A stretch of 64,000 nucleotides of DNA from CAZYQW01 sp964649825 (GTDB lineage Bacteria > Planctomycetota > B15-G4 > JADJEK01), in NCBI GenBank assembly GCA_964649825.1, contig CAZYQW010000121.1, positions 62,001-126,000 of the forward strand, written 5' to 3'. The translations under genes were made by a program, and so were the position numbers. Below the pieces are notes generated by a model. The model searched no databases, was not told where the DNA came from, and saw only the letters and a list, made by a program, of their open reading frames with translations. Below are positions 27,591-35,439 of this stretch, one piece after another. Every line of letters begins with the position of its first letter. The first letter of the stretch is position 1.

Positions 27591-27625
27591 ACGCCGGGCG
27601 TCGCGCGGAGCGCTGGGCCCGGCGT
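27591..27625. terminator. inverted repeat between convergent genes, possible bidirectional terminator
   Basis: ACGCCGGGC (27591-27599) and GCCCGGCGT (27617-27625) form a perfect 9-bp stem with a 17-base loop, between the ends of the beta-helix gene (+) and lepA (-). There is no U-run on either side, so intrinsic termination is not certain. Confidence 0.35.
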
Positions 27626-27649
27626 CGAGCGTCTCGCGGGGCGGACGCC

Positions 27650-29461
27650 TCAGTCGTCGTCGCGCGCGGAGAGGACGGCGAGGAACGCCTCCTGCGGGAT
27701 CTCCACGTTGCCGACCATCTTCATCCGCTTCTTCCCTTCCTTCTGCTTCTCGAGCAGCTTTCGTTTGCGCGTGATGTCGCCGCCGTAGCACTTCGCCGTC
27801 ACCTGCTTGCGGAGCGCCTTGATGTTCTCCCGCGCGATGACCTTCCCGCCGATCGCGACCTGGAGCGCGACCTCGAACATGTGGCGCGGGATGTTCTTGC
27901 GCAGGATCTGAAGCACCTTGCGCCCCCGCGACTCGGCATGGTCGCGGTGGACGATCATGGAGAGGGCGTCCACCTCGCTGGAGGAGACGAGGATGCGCAT
28001 CTTCACCAGGTTCGCCGTCCGATAGCCGAGGATCTCGTAGTCCATCGTCCCGTAGCCGCGAGTGAGCGACTTCAGGCGGTCATAGAAGTCGAACACGATC
28101 TCCGACAGAGGAACTTCGAACTCGAGCAGGACGCGGCTCTCGCTGATGTACTCCTGGTGGAGGAACCGGCCGCGGCGATCGATCGCGAGGGTCATCAGCC
28201 CGCCGACGAACTCGGCCGGTGCGATGATGTCGAGTTTGACGACCGGTTCGCGCAGCTCCTCGATCCACGTCGGGTCGGGGAGCTGGGCCGGGCTCTCGAT
28301 GCGGATCGTCTTGCCATCCGTGGTGAGGACCTCGTACGTGACGTTCGGCGCGGTCTGGACGATGTCGATCTTCGACTCGCGCTCCAGACGTTCCTGCACG
28401 ATCTCCATGTGGAGGAGGCCGAGGAACCCGCAGCGGAACCCGAACCCGAGCGCCTCGGACGATTCCGGCGTGAACGAGAACGACGCGTCGTTCAGGGCGA
28501 GCTTCTCGAGCGCCCGCCGCAGCGTGTCGAAGTCCTTGTTCTGCACCGGATAGATTCCGCAGAAGACCATGTGCTGCGGGGCCTGGTAACCGGGCAACGC
28601 CTTGACCTGCGACGCGAGCCGGTCGGGGCAGACGGTGTCGCCGACGCGTACGTCGGAGAGCGTCTTGATGCTCGCAATCAAGTAGCCGACCTCGCCGGCC
28701 CCGATCGTGTCACGAGGGACCAGCTTGCGCGGCGTGAACACTCCGACCTCGAGCGCTTCGTAGGTCGACCCGACGCCTTTCATGCGGATCTTGTCGCCGC
28801 GCTTCAAGTGTCCGTCGAACACGCGCACGTGGACGATCACCCCACGGTAGTCGTCGAAGACCGAGTCGAAGATGAGCGCGCGCAGCGGAGCGTCCGATTC
28901 TCCGTGCGGTGGTGGGATCTGGGTCACGATGGCCTCGAGGATCTCGTCGACGCCTTGACCGGTCTTCGCGCTCACGCGCAGGACGCGTTCGCGCTCCATC
29001 ACGAGCATGTGCTCGATCTCCTCCTCGATCTCCTCGGGCCGCGCAGTAGCGAGGTCGATCTTGTTCAGGACCGGGATGATGGCGAGCTTGCACCGCTCCG
29101 CGAGGTGTGCGTTCGCGACCGTCTGGGCCTCGATCCCCTGCGCCGCATCGATCAGCAGGAGCGCTCCCTCGCACGCTTGAAGGGCCTTCGACACCTCGTA
29201 CGAGAAGTCGACGTGCCCCGGAGTGTCGATCAGGTTCAGGACGTACGCCTGGCCGTCCCTGGCCTTGTACTCCATCGTCACGGCCTTCGCCTTGATCGTG
29301 ATGCCGCGCTCGCGCTCGAGGTCCATGCCGTCGAGCATCTGCTCCAGCAGAGCCTCCTTGCGCACCGTCCCCGTCACTTCGAGGAAACGGTCGGCGAGCG
29401 TCGACTTGCCGTGGTCGATGTGCGCGATGATGCTGAAGTTCCGGATCCGTCGTTGGTCCAC
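27650..29461 (-). CDS. lepA: elongation factor 4, back-translocating GTPase
   Basis: Ribosome-bound GTPase. 603 residues, full length. G1 motif AHIDHGKSTLADR, G2 RGITIKAKAV, G3 DTPGHVDFSYEV, G4 NKIDL, then domain II and the LepA-specific C-terminal region (RDHAESRGRKVLQILRKNIP, YGGDITRKRKLLEKQKEGKKR). The start codon is GTG at 29461 (MDQRRIRNFSIIAHIDHG). It follows rdgB by three bases and forms the end of an rph-rdgB-lepA operon. Confidence 0.98.
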   Translation of the reverse strand: MDQRRIRNFSIIAHIDHGKSTLADRFLEVTGTVRKEALLEQMLDGMDLERERGITIKAKAVTMEYKARDGQAYVLNLIDTPGHVDFSYEVSKALQACEGALLLIDAAQGIEAQTVANAHLAERCKLAIIPVLNKIDLATARPEEIEEEIEHMLVMERERVLRVSAKTGQGVDEILEAIVTQIPPPHGESDAPLRALIFDSVFDDYRGVIVHVRVFDGHLKRGDKIRMKGVGSTYEALEVGVFTPRKLVPRDTIGAGEVGYLIASIKTLSDVRVGDTVCPDRLASQVKALPGYQAPQHMVFCGIYPVQNKDFDTLRRALEKLALNDASFSFTPESSEALGFGFRCGFLGLLHMEIVQERLERESKIDIVQTAPNVTYEVLTTDGKTIRIESPAQLPDPTWIEELREPVVKLDIIAPAEFVGGLMTLAIDRRGRFLHQEYISESRVLLEFEVPLSEIVFDFYDRLKSLTRGYGTMDYEILGYRTANLVKMRILVSSSEVDALSMIVHRDHAESRGRKVLQILRKNIPRHMFEVALQVAIGGKVIARENIKALRKQVTAKCYGGDITRKRKLLEKQKEGKKRMKMVGNVEIPQEAFLAVLSARDDD

Positions 29462-29464
29462 GAT

Positions 29465-30100
29465 TCAATCCAGACTGGCGTTGTCCACGAGGGGGGCCGT
29501 GTTCTCGCGCTCGGCCAAACTGGAAAGGTGCGGCTTCATGCGGCGGAGCGCGTCACCGCGGTGGCTGATTCGATCCTTGATCCCGGGCGGCAGCTCGGCG
29601 AACGTGCGGTCTTCGGCCTCCGGTCGGAACAGAGGATCATAGCCGAAGCCGCCGTCGCCGCGCTCGCGGGTGAGGATCGTGCCCGCGCACGAACCGCGCT
29701 CCTGCGCGATCACCTCGCCCCGGCGCGCGAGCGTGGCGACGCAGACGAACCGCGCCGTGCGCCGCGGCTCCGGCACGCCTTCGAGCCGGGACAAAAGGTC
29801 GCGCCGGTTGTCGGCGTCGGTGGCGTCTTCGCCGGCAAAACGCGCGGAGCGGACGCCGGGGGCGCCGTCGAGCGCGTCGACGCACAGGCCGGAGTCGTCG
29901 GCGAGGACGGGAAGGTCGGTGGCCGCGGCGAATGCCAATGCCTTGATGCGGCTGTTCTCTTCGAAGGACGAGCCGGACTCGTCCGGGTCGAGGTCGATGC
30001 CGACGTCCTTGGGCGTCACCACCTCGAGCCCAAGTCCGACCACGATCCGCTCGAGCTCTTGGCGCTTCTTCGCATTGTTCGACGCGACCAGGAGCTTCAC
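29465..30100 (-). CDS. rdgB: non-canonical purine NTP pyrophosphatase (RdgB/HAM1)
   Basis: Removes ITP, dITP and XTP from the nucleotide pool. 211 residues. Substrate-binding start LLVASNNAKKRQELERI, the acid cluster FEENSRIKALAFA, catalytic region LPVLADDSGLCVDALDGAPG followed by RSARFAGEDATD, GYDPLFRPE, and C-terminal ISHRGDALRRMK. It overlaps the rph stop by 4 bases (ATGA at 30097-30100). Linkage of rph and rdgB is common in bacteria and supports both calls. Confidence 0.96.
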   Translation of the reverse strand: MKLLVASNNAKKRQELERIVVGLGLEVVTPKDVGIDLDPDESGSSFEENSRIKALAFAAATDLPVLADDSGLCVDALDGAPGVRSARFAGEDATDADNRRDLLSRLEGVPEPRRTARFVCVATLARRGEVIAQERGSCAGTILTRERGDGGFGYDPLFRPEAEDRTFAELPPGIKDRISHRGDALRRMKPHLSSLAERENTAPLVDNASLD

Positions 30101-30819
30101 GAGTTCGCCTCCAACGCCGCGGTTTGCGCGGAGACCACCTGCTGGACGCCCCCGCGCGCGAGCGCGAGCAGCCGCAACAGGGTCGCCTCCGGAAACGTCC
30201 CCTTCTCCGCCGTGCCCTGGACCTCGATGAACTCGCCGTCGCCGGTCATCACGACGTTCATGTCGACTTCGGCGGCCTGGTCCTCCGCCGCGCTGAGATC
30301 GGCGAGCGCCATCCCATCCACGACGCCGACCGAGACCGCGGCGATTCGACGAACGAGCGGCGAGCGCGCGATCATGCCGGCGGCGAGCGCGCTCGCCACC
30401 GCGTCATGGAGGGCGATCCAGGCCCCGTTGATCGCCGCCGTCCGCGTGCCGCCGTCCGCCTGGATGACGTCGCAGTCGATCCACGCCGTCTTCCCGGGGA
30501 CGTTCGTGAGGTCGACGGCGGCGCGCAGGCTTCGTCCTACGAGCCGCTGGATCTCGCTCGAGCGGCCGTCGACCCGGCCGCGTGCGGAGTCGCGCAGCTT
30601 GCGACGTGGAGTCGCGCCCGGGAGCATCGCGTACTCGGCGGTCAGCCACCCTCGGCCCGATCCCATCAGCCAGGGCGGAACGCCATCCTCGATCATCGCG
30701 GTGCATAGGATCCGCGTTCGTCCCCACGTCACGACGACGGATCCACCGGGGTTGTCGGTGAAACCGCGCTGGAACGTCAAGGGGCGGATCGCGTGGTCGG
30801 GTCGATCGTCGGCGCGCAA
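30097..30819 (-). CDS. rph: ribonuclease PH
   Basis: Phosphate-dependent 3'-5' exoribonuclease that trims tRNA precursors. 240 residues, typical length. Family motifs: MRADDRPDHAIRPLTFQRGF, VVVTWGRTRILCTAMIEDGV, GWLTAEYAMLPGAT (with the phosphate-binding Arg run RVDGRSSEIQRLVGRSLRA), TAWIDCDVIQADGGTRTAAI with the catalytic Asp, and EFIEVQGTAEKGTF. First gene of the rph-rdgB-lepA operon. Confidence 0.97.
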   Translation of the reverse strand: MRADDRPDHAIRPLTFQRGFTDNPGGSVVVTWGRTRILCTAMIEDGVPPWLMGSGRGWLTAEYAMLPGATPRRKLRDSARGRVDGRSSEIQRLVGRSLRAAVDLTNVPGKTAWIDCDVIQADGGTRTAAINGAWIALHDAVASALAAGMIARSPLVRRIAAVSVGVVDGMALADLSAAEDQAAEVDMNVVMTGDGEFIEVQGTAEKGTFPEATLLRLLALARGGVQQVVSAQTAALEANS

Positions 30820-31004
30820 GGCGGGCTCCGCGGTGATCCCCGCCCGGTTCGAGCGCCGGGCGGGGGCGAACCGAGGATTTTAGGCGTTTGGGCGGTCGAG
30901 AGGCGAGAGGTAGCCGACGAATTGGCTCGCCTCGCGATGCGGGGCCGGGCCGAACACGGCCCACCGCCGTCCGGCCGACGAGCCACATCGCGAGGTCGGG
31001 AGCG

Positions 31005-33221
31005 TCAGGCTCCAGCCGTCACGTGGACGGCTTTCCCGTCGAGGACGAAGACGATCTCGCTTCCGAGCGCGAGGAGCGACGCGAGCTCGGGGTGGGCGTC
31101 GATCAAGTCGAAGTACGCCTCCGAGAACGCGGCGATGGTCGTCAGGGCCGGGCGCATCTCCGCGCGGAAGGCGAGGTCGACGTAGGTGTCTTCGATCCTG
31201 ACGAGCGTCCGGCCGGCGACGTTGACTGGGGCGCGCGCGCCGCCGTCGTCGAACGATCTGGCTTCGGCGACGACGGCGTCGGAGAGGCCGCTCATCAGCT
31301 TCGACTTCTTCACGGCTTCGTGCCCCGTCGCTGCGGGGGAATCGGAACGTCCGTCCAGGTCGAGCGCCTCCAGACCGGCCCGCGCCGACTCCTCGGCGCG
31401 CCGGACCGACTCTCGCTCGTTCTTCGATTCGGGAGCCGGAGGCACGGCGCCGGCGATGCGCCCGAGGCGGGTGCCCTCCTCGAGCACGAGACCGGACGTG
31501 TACGGCGTCACGATGCCATGGGTGCGGCCGATCTCGATCACCTGGTCGATCAGCTCGCGGTTCGCTCCGTGGAGGCGGATCTGGTTCAAGAGGTAGCCGA
31601 CCTTGCGGGCGGCCCAAAGCGGCGGGACGAAGTCGTGGTCGAGCTGCTCTTTGGGGAACTGGATGTCGGCCGCGACCGTGGCTGGACCATCCGCGCCCTG
31701 CCCTCGAAGCACGAGGGCGTGAGGACCGTGGCCGCGGTAGCGTCCGGCGACCACGACGGACGAGCCGCGGTAGAGGTCGGGAAGCTTCGGGGGAAAGACG
31801 TCCCAGGTCTCGGCGCCCTCGAACGACAACGTCGGATTGGAGAGGAACGGGGAGCGCACCTTGTCGAAGAAGGCCGAGACGCGGACCTCGATGCTCTCGC
31901 CCTCCTCGACGTAATCCGACACGCCGTGATGATCCTCGGCGATGCGGTCGAGGAGGAAAGTGTTGACGTCGTAGCCGACCCCGAACGAGAAGATGCGAGC
32001 GCCGTGCGAGTCGGCGGAGTTCAAGCGGGCGAGGATCTTGTTCGAGTCGGTCTCATCGATCGTGGGGAGCCCGTCGGTCAGAAAGGCGACGAGGCGTACG
32101 CGGCGGTCGTCCTCCTTCGCTCCGAGGAGCGCGAGGGAGTCGGCGAGGGCGCCGGCGATGTTCGTGCCGCCCGACGGACGGAGCTGCTCGAGGTGTGCCT
32201 CGGCACCGCGGATCTCCTCCTTCGCGCCGTTCGTGAGGGTCGGCTTGTAGGTTCGGACGTCGGTGGCGAACGAAACGAGGGCGAACCGATCCACCTCGTC
32301 GAGCGTGCGAAGGCCGAACTTCAGCGCTTCGGTCGCCTGGTTCCACTTTTCACCGGCCATCGACCCGGAGCGGTCGAGGACGAACACGACGTCGCGCGGG
32401 GCGCGCGGCTCGGCCGAGGTCGCGGGCGGCGGGGCGAGGACGAGGACGAACGTGCCATCGTTCGCCGGCAGGCGGTGGCACAGAAGGGAGACACCGAGCT
32501 CGTCGGTCTCGCGGCGTCCGTAGTAGAGGATGAAGTCGCCGCGCCGGGTCGGCTTCCCCTCGAACGTGACGCGCGCGTTCCGATCTCCCTCGCGCGCGAC
32601 GTCGGCGGGGTGAGTCGGCGAGTAGATCGCCGAGAGCGGCAGGCTCGACTCGAGGCGCGCGTCGACGGTGAGCGCGGCGTTCGAGTCAGCCGTGAACCGG
32701 AGCGGTAGCTTCAGCTCGTAGAGGTCGCCCACCCGAGACACCGGCGTGGCGAAGCGAAGCTGGATCTTCACCTCGGCGTGCGGCTCGATCGGGAAGATCG
32801 ACGCCCGCATCATGCCGCAGCCCAGGTACTCGAGCAGTGCCGGATCGCGGCTCCTGCGCACGATCTCCTGGTAGATGCCGCGCGCTCGCGTCGCTTCGAG
32901 GACCTCGCCCTCGATCGGAGCGCCGTTCATCGTGAGCGCGAGACCGGTCGCCGTCGCCTCGCGCGGGATCGGGAAGACATAGGTCCCCTCGGTCCGCCGG
33001 CCGGTGCGGTTCCGGAACACCTGCTCGATCGAGTAATGCGCGAACGTGTCCTTCACCGTCGCCTCGACGCGATGGGAGCGCAGTTCGAGCCGCGCCTCGT
33101 CCACGCCGAGCGTCACCGGCCGGTCGGCCGGACGATCGATGAACACGCCCTGGCCGGACGCAAGCGAATGGAGGAGAGTCGCGGCGAAGAGAGCGGAAAG
33201 CGAGGATCGGACGAGAGTCAT
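31005..33221 (-). CDS. exported VIT and VWA domain protein (inter-alpha-trypsin inhibitor heavy chain-like)
   Basis: 738 residues from the ATG at 33221, which leads into a signal peptide (SSLSALFAATLLHSLASG); the frame opens 19 codons earlier across a short repeat and is not favoured. VIT domain at about residues 30-160 (RVEATVKDTFAHYSIEQVFR, YVFPIPREATATGLALTMNG). VWA domain at about 275-450 with MIDAS residues in VVFVLDRSGSMAGEKW, SGGTNIAGAL and FLTDGLPTIDE. The C-terminal third is helical and includes HGIVTPYTSGLVLEEG, a segment common to this family. Probably surface or periplasmic and metal dependent in adhesion; partner unknown. Confidence 0.88.
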   Translation of the reverse strand: MTLVRSSLSALFAATLLHSLASGQGVFIDRPADRPVTLGVDEARLELRSHRVEATVKDTFAHYSIEQVFRNRTGRRTEGTYVFPIPREATATGLALTMNGAPIEGEVLEATRARGIYQEIVRRSRDPALLEYLGCGMMRASIFPIEPHAEVKIQLRFATPVSRVGDLYELKLPLRFTADSNAALTVDARLESSLPLSAIYSPTHPADVAREGDRNARVTFEGKPTRRGDFILYYGRRETDELGVSLLCHRLPANDGTFVLVLAPPPATSAEPRAPRDVVFVLDRSGSMAGEKWNQATEALKFGLRTLDEVDRFALVSFATDVRTYKPTLTNGAKEEIRGAEAHLEQLRPSGGTNIAGALADSLALLGAKEDDRRVRLVAFLTDGLPTIDETDSNKILARLNSADSHGARIFSFGVGYDVNTFLLDRIAEDHHGVSDYVEEGESIEVRVSAFFDKVRSPFLSNPTLSFEGAETWDVFPPKLPDLYRGSSVVVAGRYRGHGPHALVLRGQGADGPATVAADIQFPKEQLDHDFVPPLWAARKVGYLLNQIRLHGANRELIDQVIEIGRTHGIVTPYTSGLVLEEGTRLGRIAGAVPPAPESKNERESVRRAEESARAGLEALDLDGRSDSPAATGHEAVKKSKLMSGLSDAVVAEARSFDDGGARAPVNVAGRTLVRIEDTYVDLAFRAEMRPALTTIAAFSEAYFDLIDAHPELASLLALGSEIVFVLDGKAVHVTAGA

Positions 33222-33230
33222 GGCTTCATC

Positions 33231-33269
33231 CAGATGTGTCGGGCAGATGTGTCGGGCAGATGGGTCGTG
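33231..33269. repeat. 13-bp tandem repeat, three copies
   Basis: CAGATGTGTCGGG occurs twice without change (33231-33243 and 33244-33256), then once as CAGATGGGTCGTG (33257-33269). It occupies the gap between the birA stop and the start of the VIT/VWA gene, and explains the in-frame but unused upstream extension of that gene. Confidence 0.85.
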
Positions 33270-33274
33270 CATCG

Positions 33275-34153
33275 TCATCCGTCGGAGACAGGGTGGCAGT
33301 CTGGCGGTTCCCGAGTTTCCGCGTCGCGCACCAATTCGAGCTGCTCCGCGGGTCCGACGGCGATCGTCGCCCCGTCGCGGTCGAGGACGATCCGAAGGTC
33401 ATCGTCGAGGTGGGAGAACCTTCCCGTTTGCTCTTCGTGCCCGCGGCGCAGGCGGACCCGACGCCCGGCGAGCCAGGAGGACTCGTTGAACCTCCGGGCG
33501 ACGCCGGCGATTCCCTCGCGGTGCAGCTCGCCGATCGTCTCGGCAAGGGCGGTCAGGAGCGGGAAGACGAAGGCAGCCGGCGAGGCGACCGGCGCTCCGG
33601 CCTCCACCAGGCTGCTCGGGATCGCCTCCAGATCGAGGTTTGCGGGGAGGGGCCGGACGTTCACGCCGATGCCGAGGACGTGGCACGGAGGGCTCGTTGT
33701 TCGGGTCTCCGCTAGGATGCCAGCGATCTTGCGCCCGTCGCGGTCGACCACGTCGTTGGGCCACTTCAGGTAGGTCCGGGCGCCGGCCGCGGCGCCGGCT
33801 CTCACGATCGCGAGGCCGGCCGCGAGCGTCAGCACGGCGGGGCGGGCGAGCGGAGGGTTCGGCGCCAGGATGATCGAGATCGGGAGCATCGCGTCCTGGG
33901 CCGAGATCCACCGCCGGCCTCTCGTGCCTCGACCGCGGGTTTGCTCGCCCGCGACGAACGTGACGCCGTGGCTCCGTCTCGGACCATGCGCATCGAGCCA
34001 CCGGATGGCGTCGTCGTTCGTGCTGGTCGTGGCTCGGACGGCGACGATCCGCCACCCGAGGATCTGGCCCGGGTGGTCGCCGTCGAGCGCCAGGAGGTCG
34101 TCGGCGAACGTCATGGGCGAGGGGCGATCATTCGTGAGGAGGAGAGCGCGCAT
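33275..34153 (-). CDS. birA: biotin--[acetyl-CoA-carboxylase] ligase, no DNA-binding domain
   Basis: Adenylates biotin and attaches it to the biotin carrier protein. 292 residues. Biotin/ATP site GEQTRGRGTRGRRWISA, YLKWPNDVVDRDGRKIAGIL with the catalytic Lys, and GIGVNVRPLP. The C-terminal SH3-like domain follows (VRLRRGHEEQTGRF). The HTH found at the N-terminus of E. coli BirA is missing, so this is a class I ligase that does not act as a repressor. A start at the ATG at 34114 is also possible (MTFADDLLALD). Confidence 0.93.
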   Translation of the reverse strand: MRALLLTNDRPSPMTFADDLLALDGDHPGQILGWRIVAVRATTSTNDDAIRWLDAHGPRRSHGVTFVAGEQTRGRGTRGRRWISAQDAMLPISIILAPNPPLARPAVLTLAAGLAIVRAGAAAGARTYLKWPNDVVDRDGRKIAGILAETRTTSPPCHVLGIGVNVRPLPANLDLEAIPSSLVEAGAPVASPAAFVFPLLTALAETIGELHREGIAGVARRFNESSWLAGRRVRLRRGHEEQTGRFSHLDDDLRIVLDRDGATIAVGPAEQLELVRDAETREPPDCHPVSDG

Positions 34154-34176
34154 CCGCTATCATACGACCAGCCCAA

Positions 34177-35439
34177 ATGCCCAAGTCCGCTGCTCTCTTT
34201 CGCCCGCACTCGGAGGCCGGGCGCACCGCGCTCGTGCTCGGGATTCAGTATTGCATCTCGTTCGCCGCGGGCTGCTCCAAGCCGGCCGAAGTCGAGCCGG
34301 ATCCGGCGTCGCAGATCGCGTCCGGACCCGACGAGATCGCGGTCTCACCGTACTACGCCCGCGTCGCGGCCGACGTCGAGCAGCTCTCTCGCATGGTCCG
34401 TCTGCACCCGACGAACGGGACCCTCCACATGCAGCTCGGGACGAAGCTGCTCGAGGGCGGGATGACGGCGGAGGGTGTACGCCACCTCCGTCACGCGCTG
34501 AAGCTGGATCCGAAGCTCGACGACGCGCGCGTGCGGCTGATCGACGATTCGATCGGGCGCCAAGAGGTCGACACGGCTGAGACGTGGCTTCGCGCGGGGC
34601 TCGAAGTGCACGAGACGGCGGCCCTCCGGACGGCGGAGGGTCATGTCTGGCTTGCGCGGGCGCCGGACGAGCCGAGCCGGGCTCGCGTCGCCTTCGAGCG
34701 GGCGCTCGCCCTCGATCCGCGCTCGATCGATGCTGCGTACGAGCTCGGGCGTCTGGCGCTCCTCGAGCACGACGCCGCGACGGCCGAGCCGCTCCTGGCC
34801 CGTGTGGTCGCGCTTCGCCCGAACCACCTGGGGGCTCACTTCAACCGCATGCGCGCATTGAAGATGCTCGGGCAGGAGGATCGTGCGGCCGAGGTCGCCG
34901 CGATCCACCGGCGACTCTCCCGCCTGGACGACCTGGGCCAACTCGACGCCTACGACTCCGCCGAGGCGTCGTGCGCGCTCGCCGACCTCTACGTCGCCGC
35001 AAGCGACGTGGAGTCGGCGCTGGCCGAACTCGAGGACGCGGTCCGTCGGTTCCCTAGCCACGTGGTGTCGCGCGTTCGCCTCGGCGACGTCCTCGCGCAG
35101 GCGGGCCGCCACGACGACGCTCGCGCCGCCTTCGAGCGCGCGCTCGGCGAGATTCCGGGGAACCCCGTCCTTCTGCGAGGCTTCGCGACCCATCTCGCCG
35201 CGTTCGCCCGCGACGGGGCGGATCGCAAGCGCGCGGTCCAGCTTGCCGAGCGGGCGGTGGCGATCACGAAACGAAAGGACATCGACTGCCTCGCCGCGCT
35301 CGCGGAGGCGCGCGCCGGCAACGGCGACTTCGCAGCCGCCCTTGCGGCCGTCGGCGAGGCCCTTCGATTGAGCCCCGGCGACGAGCAGCTCGAACAGAAG
35401 CGGATGAGGTTCGAGCGGCGCGCACGAGGAGACGGATGA
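34177..35439 (+). CDS. TPR-repeat lipoprotein
   Basis: 420 residues. The N-terminal hydrophobic stretch ends in SFAAGCSKP, a lipobox-like site at about Cys33. The rest is tetratricopeptide repeats, at least seven, for example LHMQLGTKLLEGGMTAEGV, ARVAFERALALDPRSIDAA, VSRVRLGDVLAQAGRHDDA and ERAVAITKRKDIDCLAALAE. TPRs mediate protein-protein contact. Its stop overlaps the start of the FG-GAP/ASPIC gene by 4 bases, so the two products are probably partners at the cell surface. Confidence 0.85.
   Translation: MPKSAALFRPHSEAGRTALVLGIQYCISFAAGCSKPAEVEPDPASQIASGPDEIAVSPYYARVAADVEQLSRMVRLHPTNGTLHMQLGTKLLEGGMTAEGVRHLRHALKLDPKLDDARVRLIDDSIGRQEVDTAETWLRAGLEVHETAALRTAEGHVWLARAPDEPSRARVAFERALALDPRSIDAAYELGRLALLEHDAATAEPLLARVVALRPNHLGAHFNRMRALKMLGQEDRAAEVAAIHRRLSRLDDLGQLDAYDSAEASCALADLYVAASDVESALAELEDAVRRFPSHVVSRVRLGDVLAQAGRHDDARAAFERALGEIPGNPVLLRGFATHLAAFARDGADRKRAVQLAERAVAITKRKDIDCLAALAEARAGNGDFAAALAAVGEALRLSPGDEQLEQKRMRFERRARGDG

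Noticed and set aside
27881..30883. 1000-residue open frame on the plus strand
   Set aside because: It runs antisense to lepA, rdgB and rph, all of which have complete family motifs; no start signal or domain.
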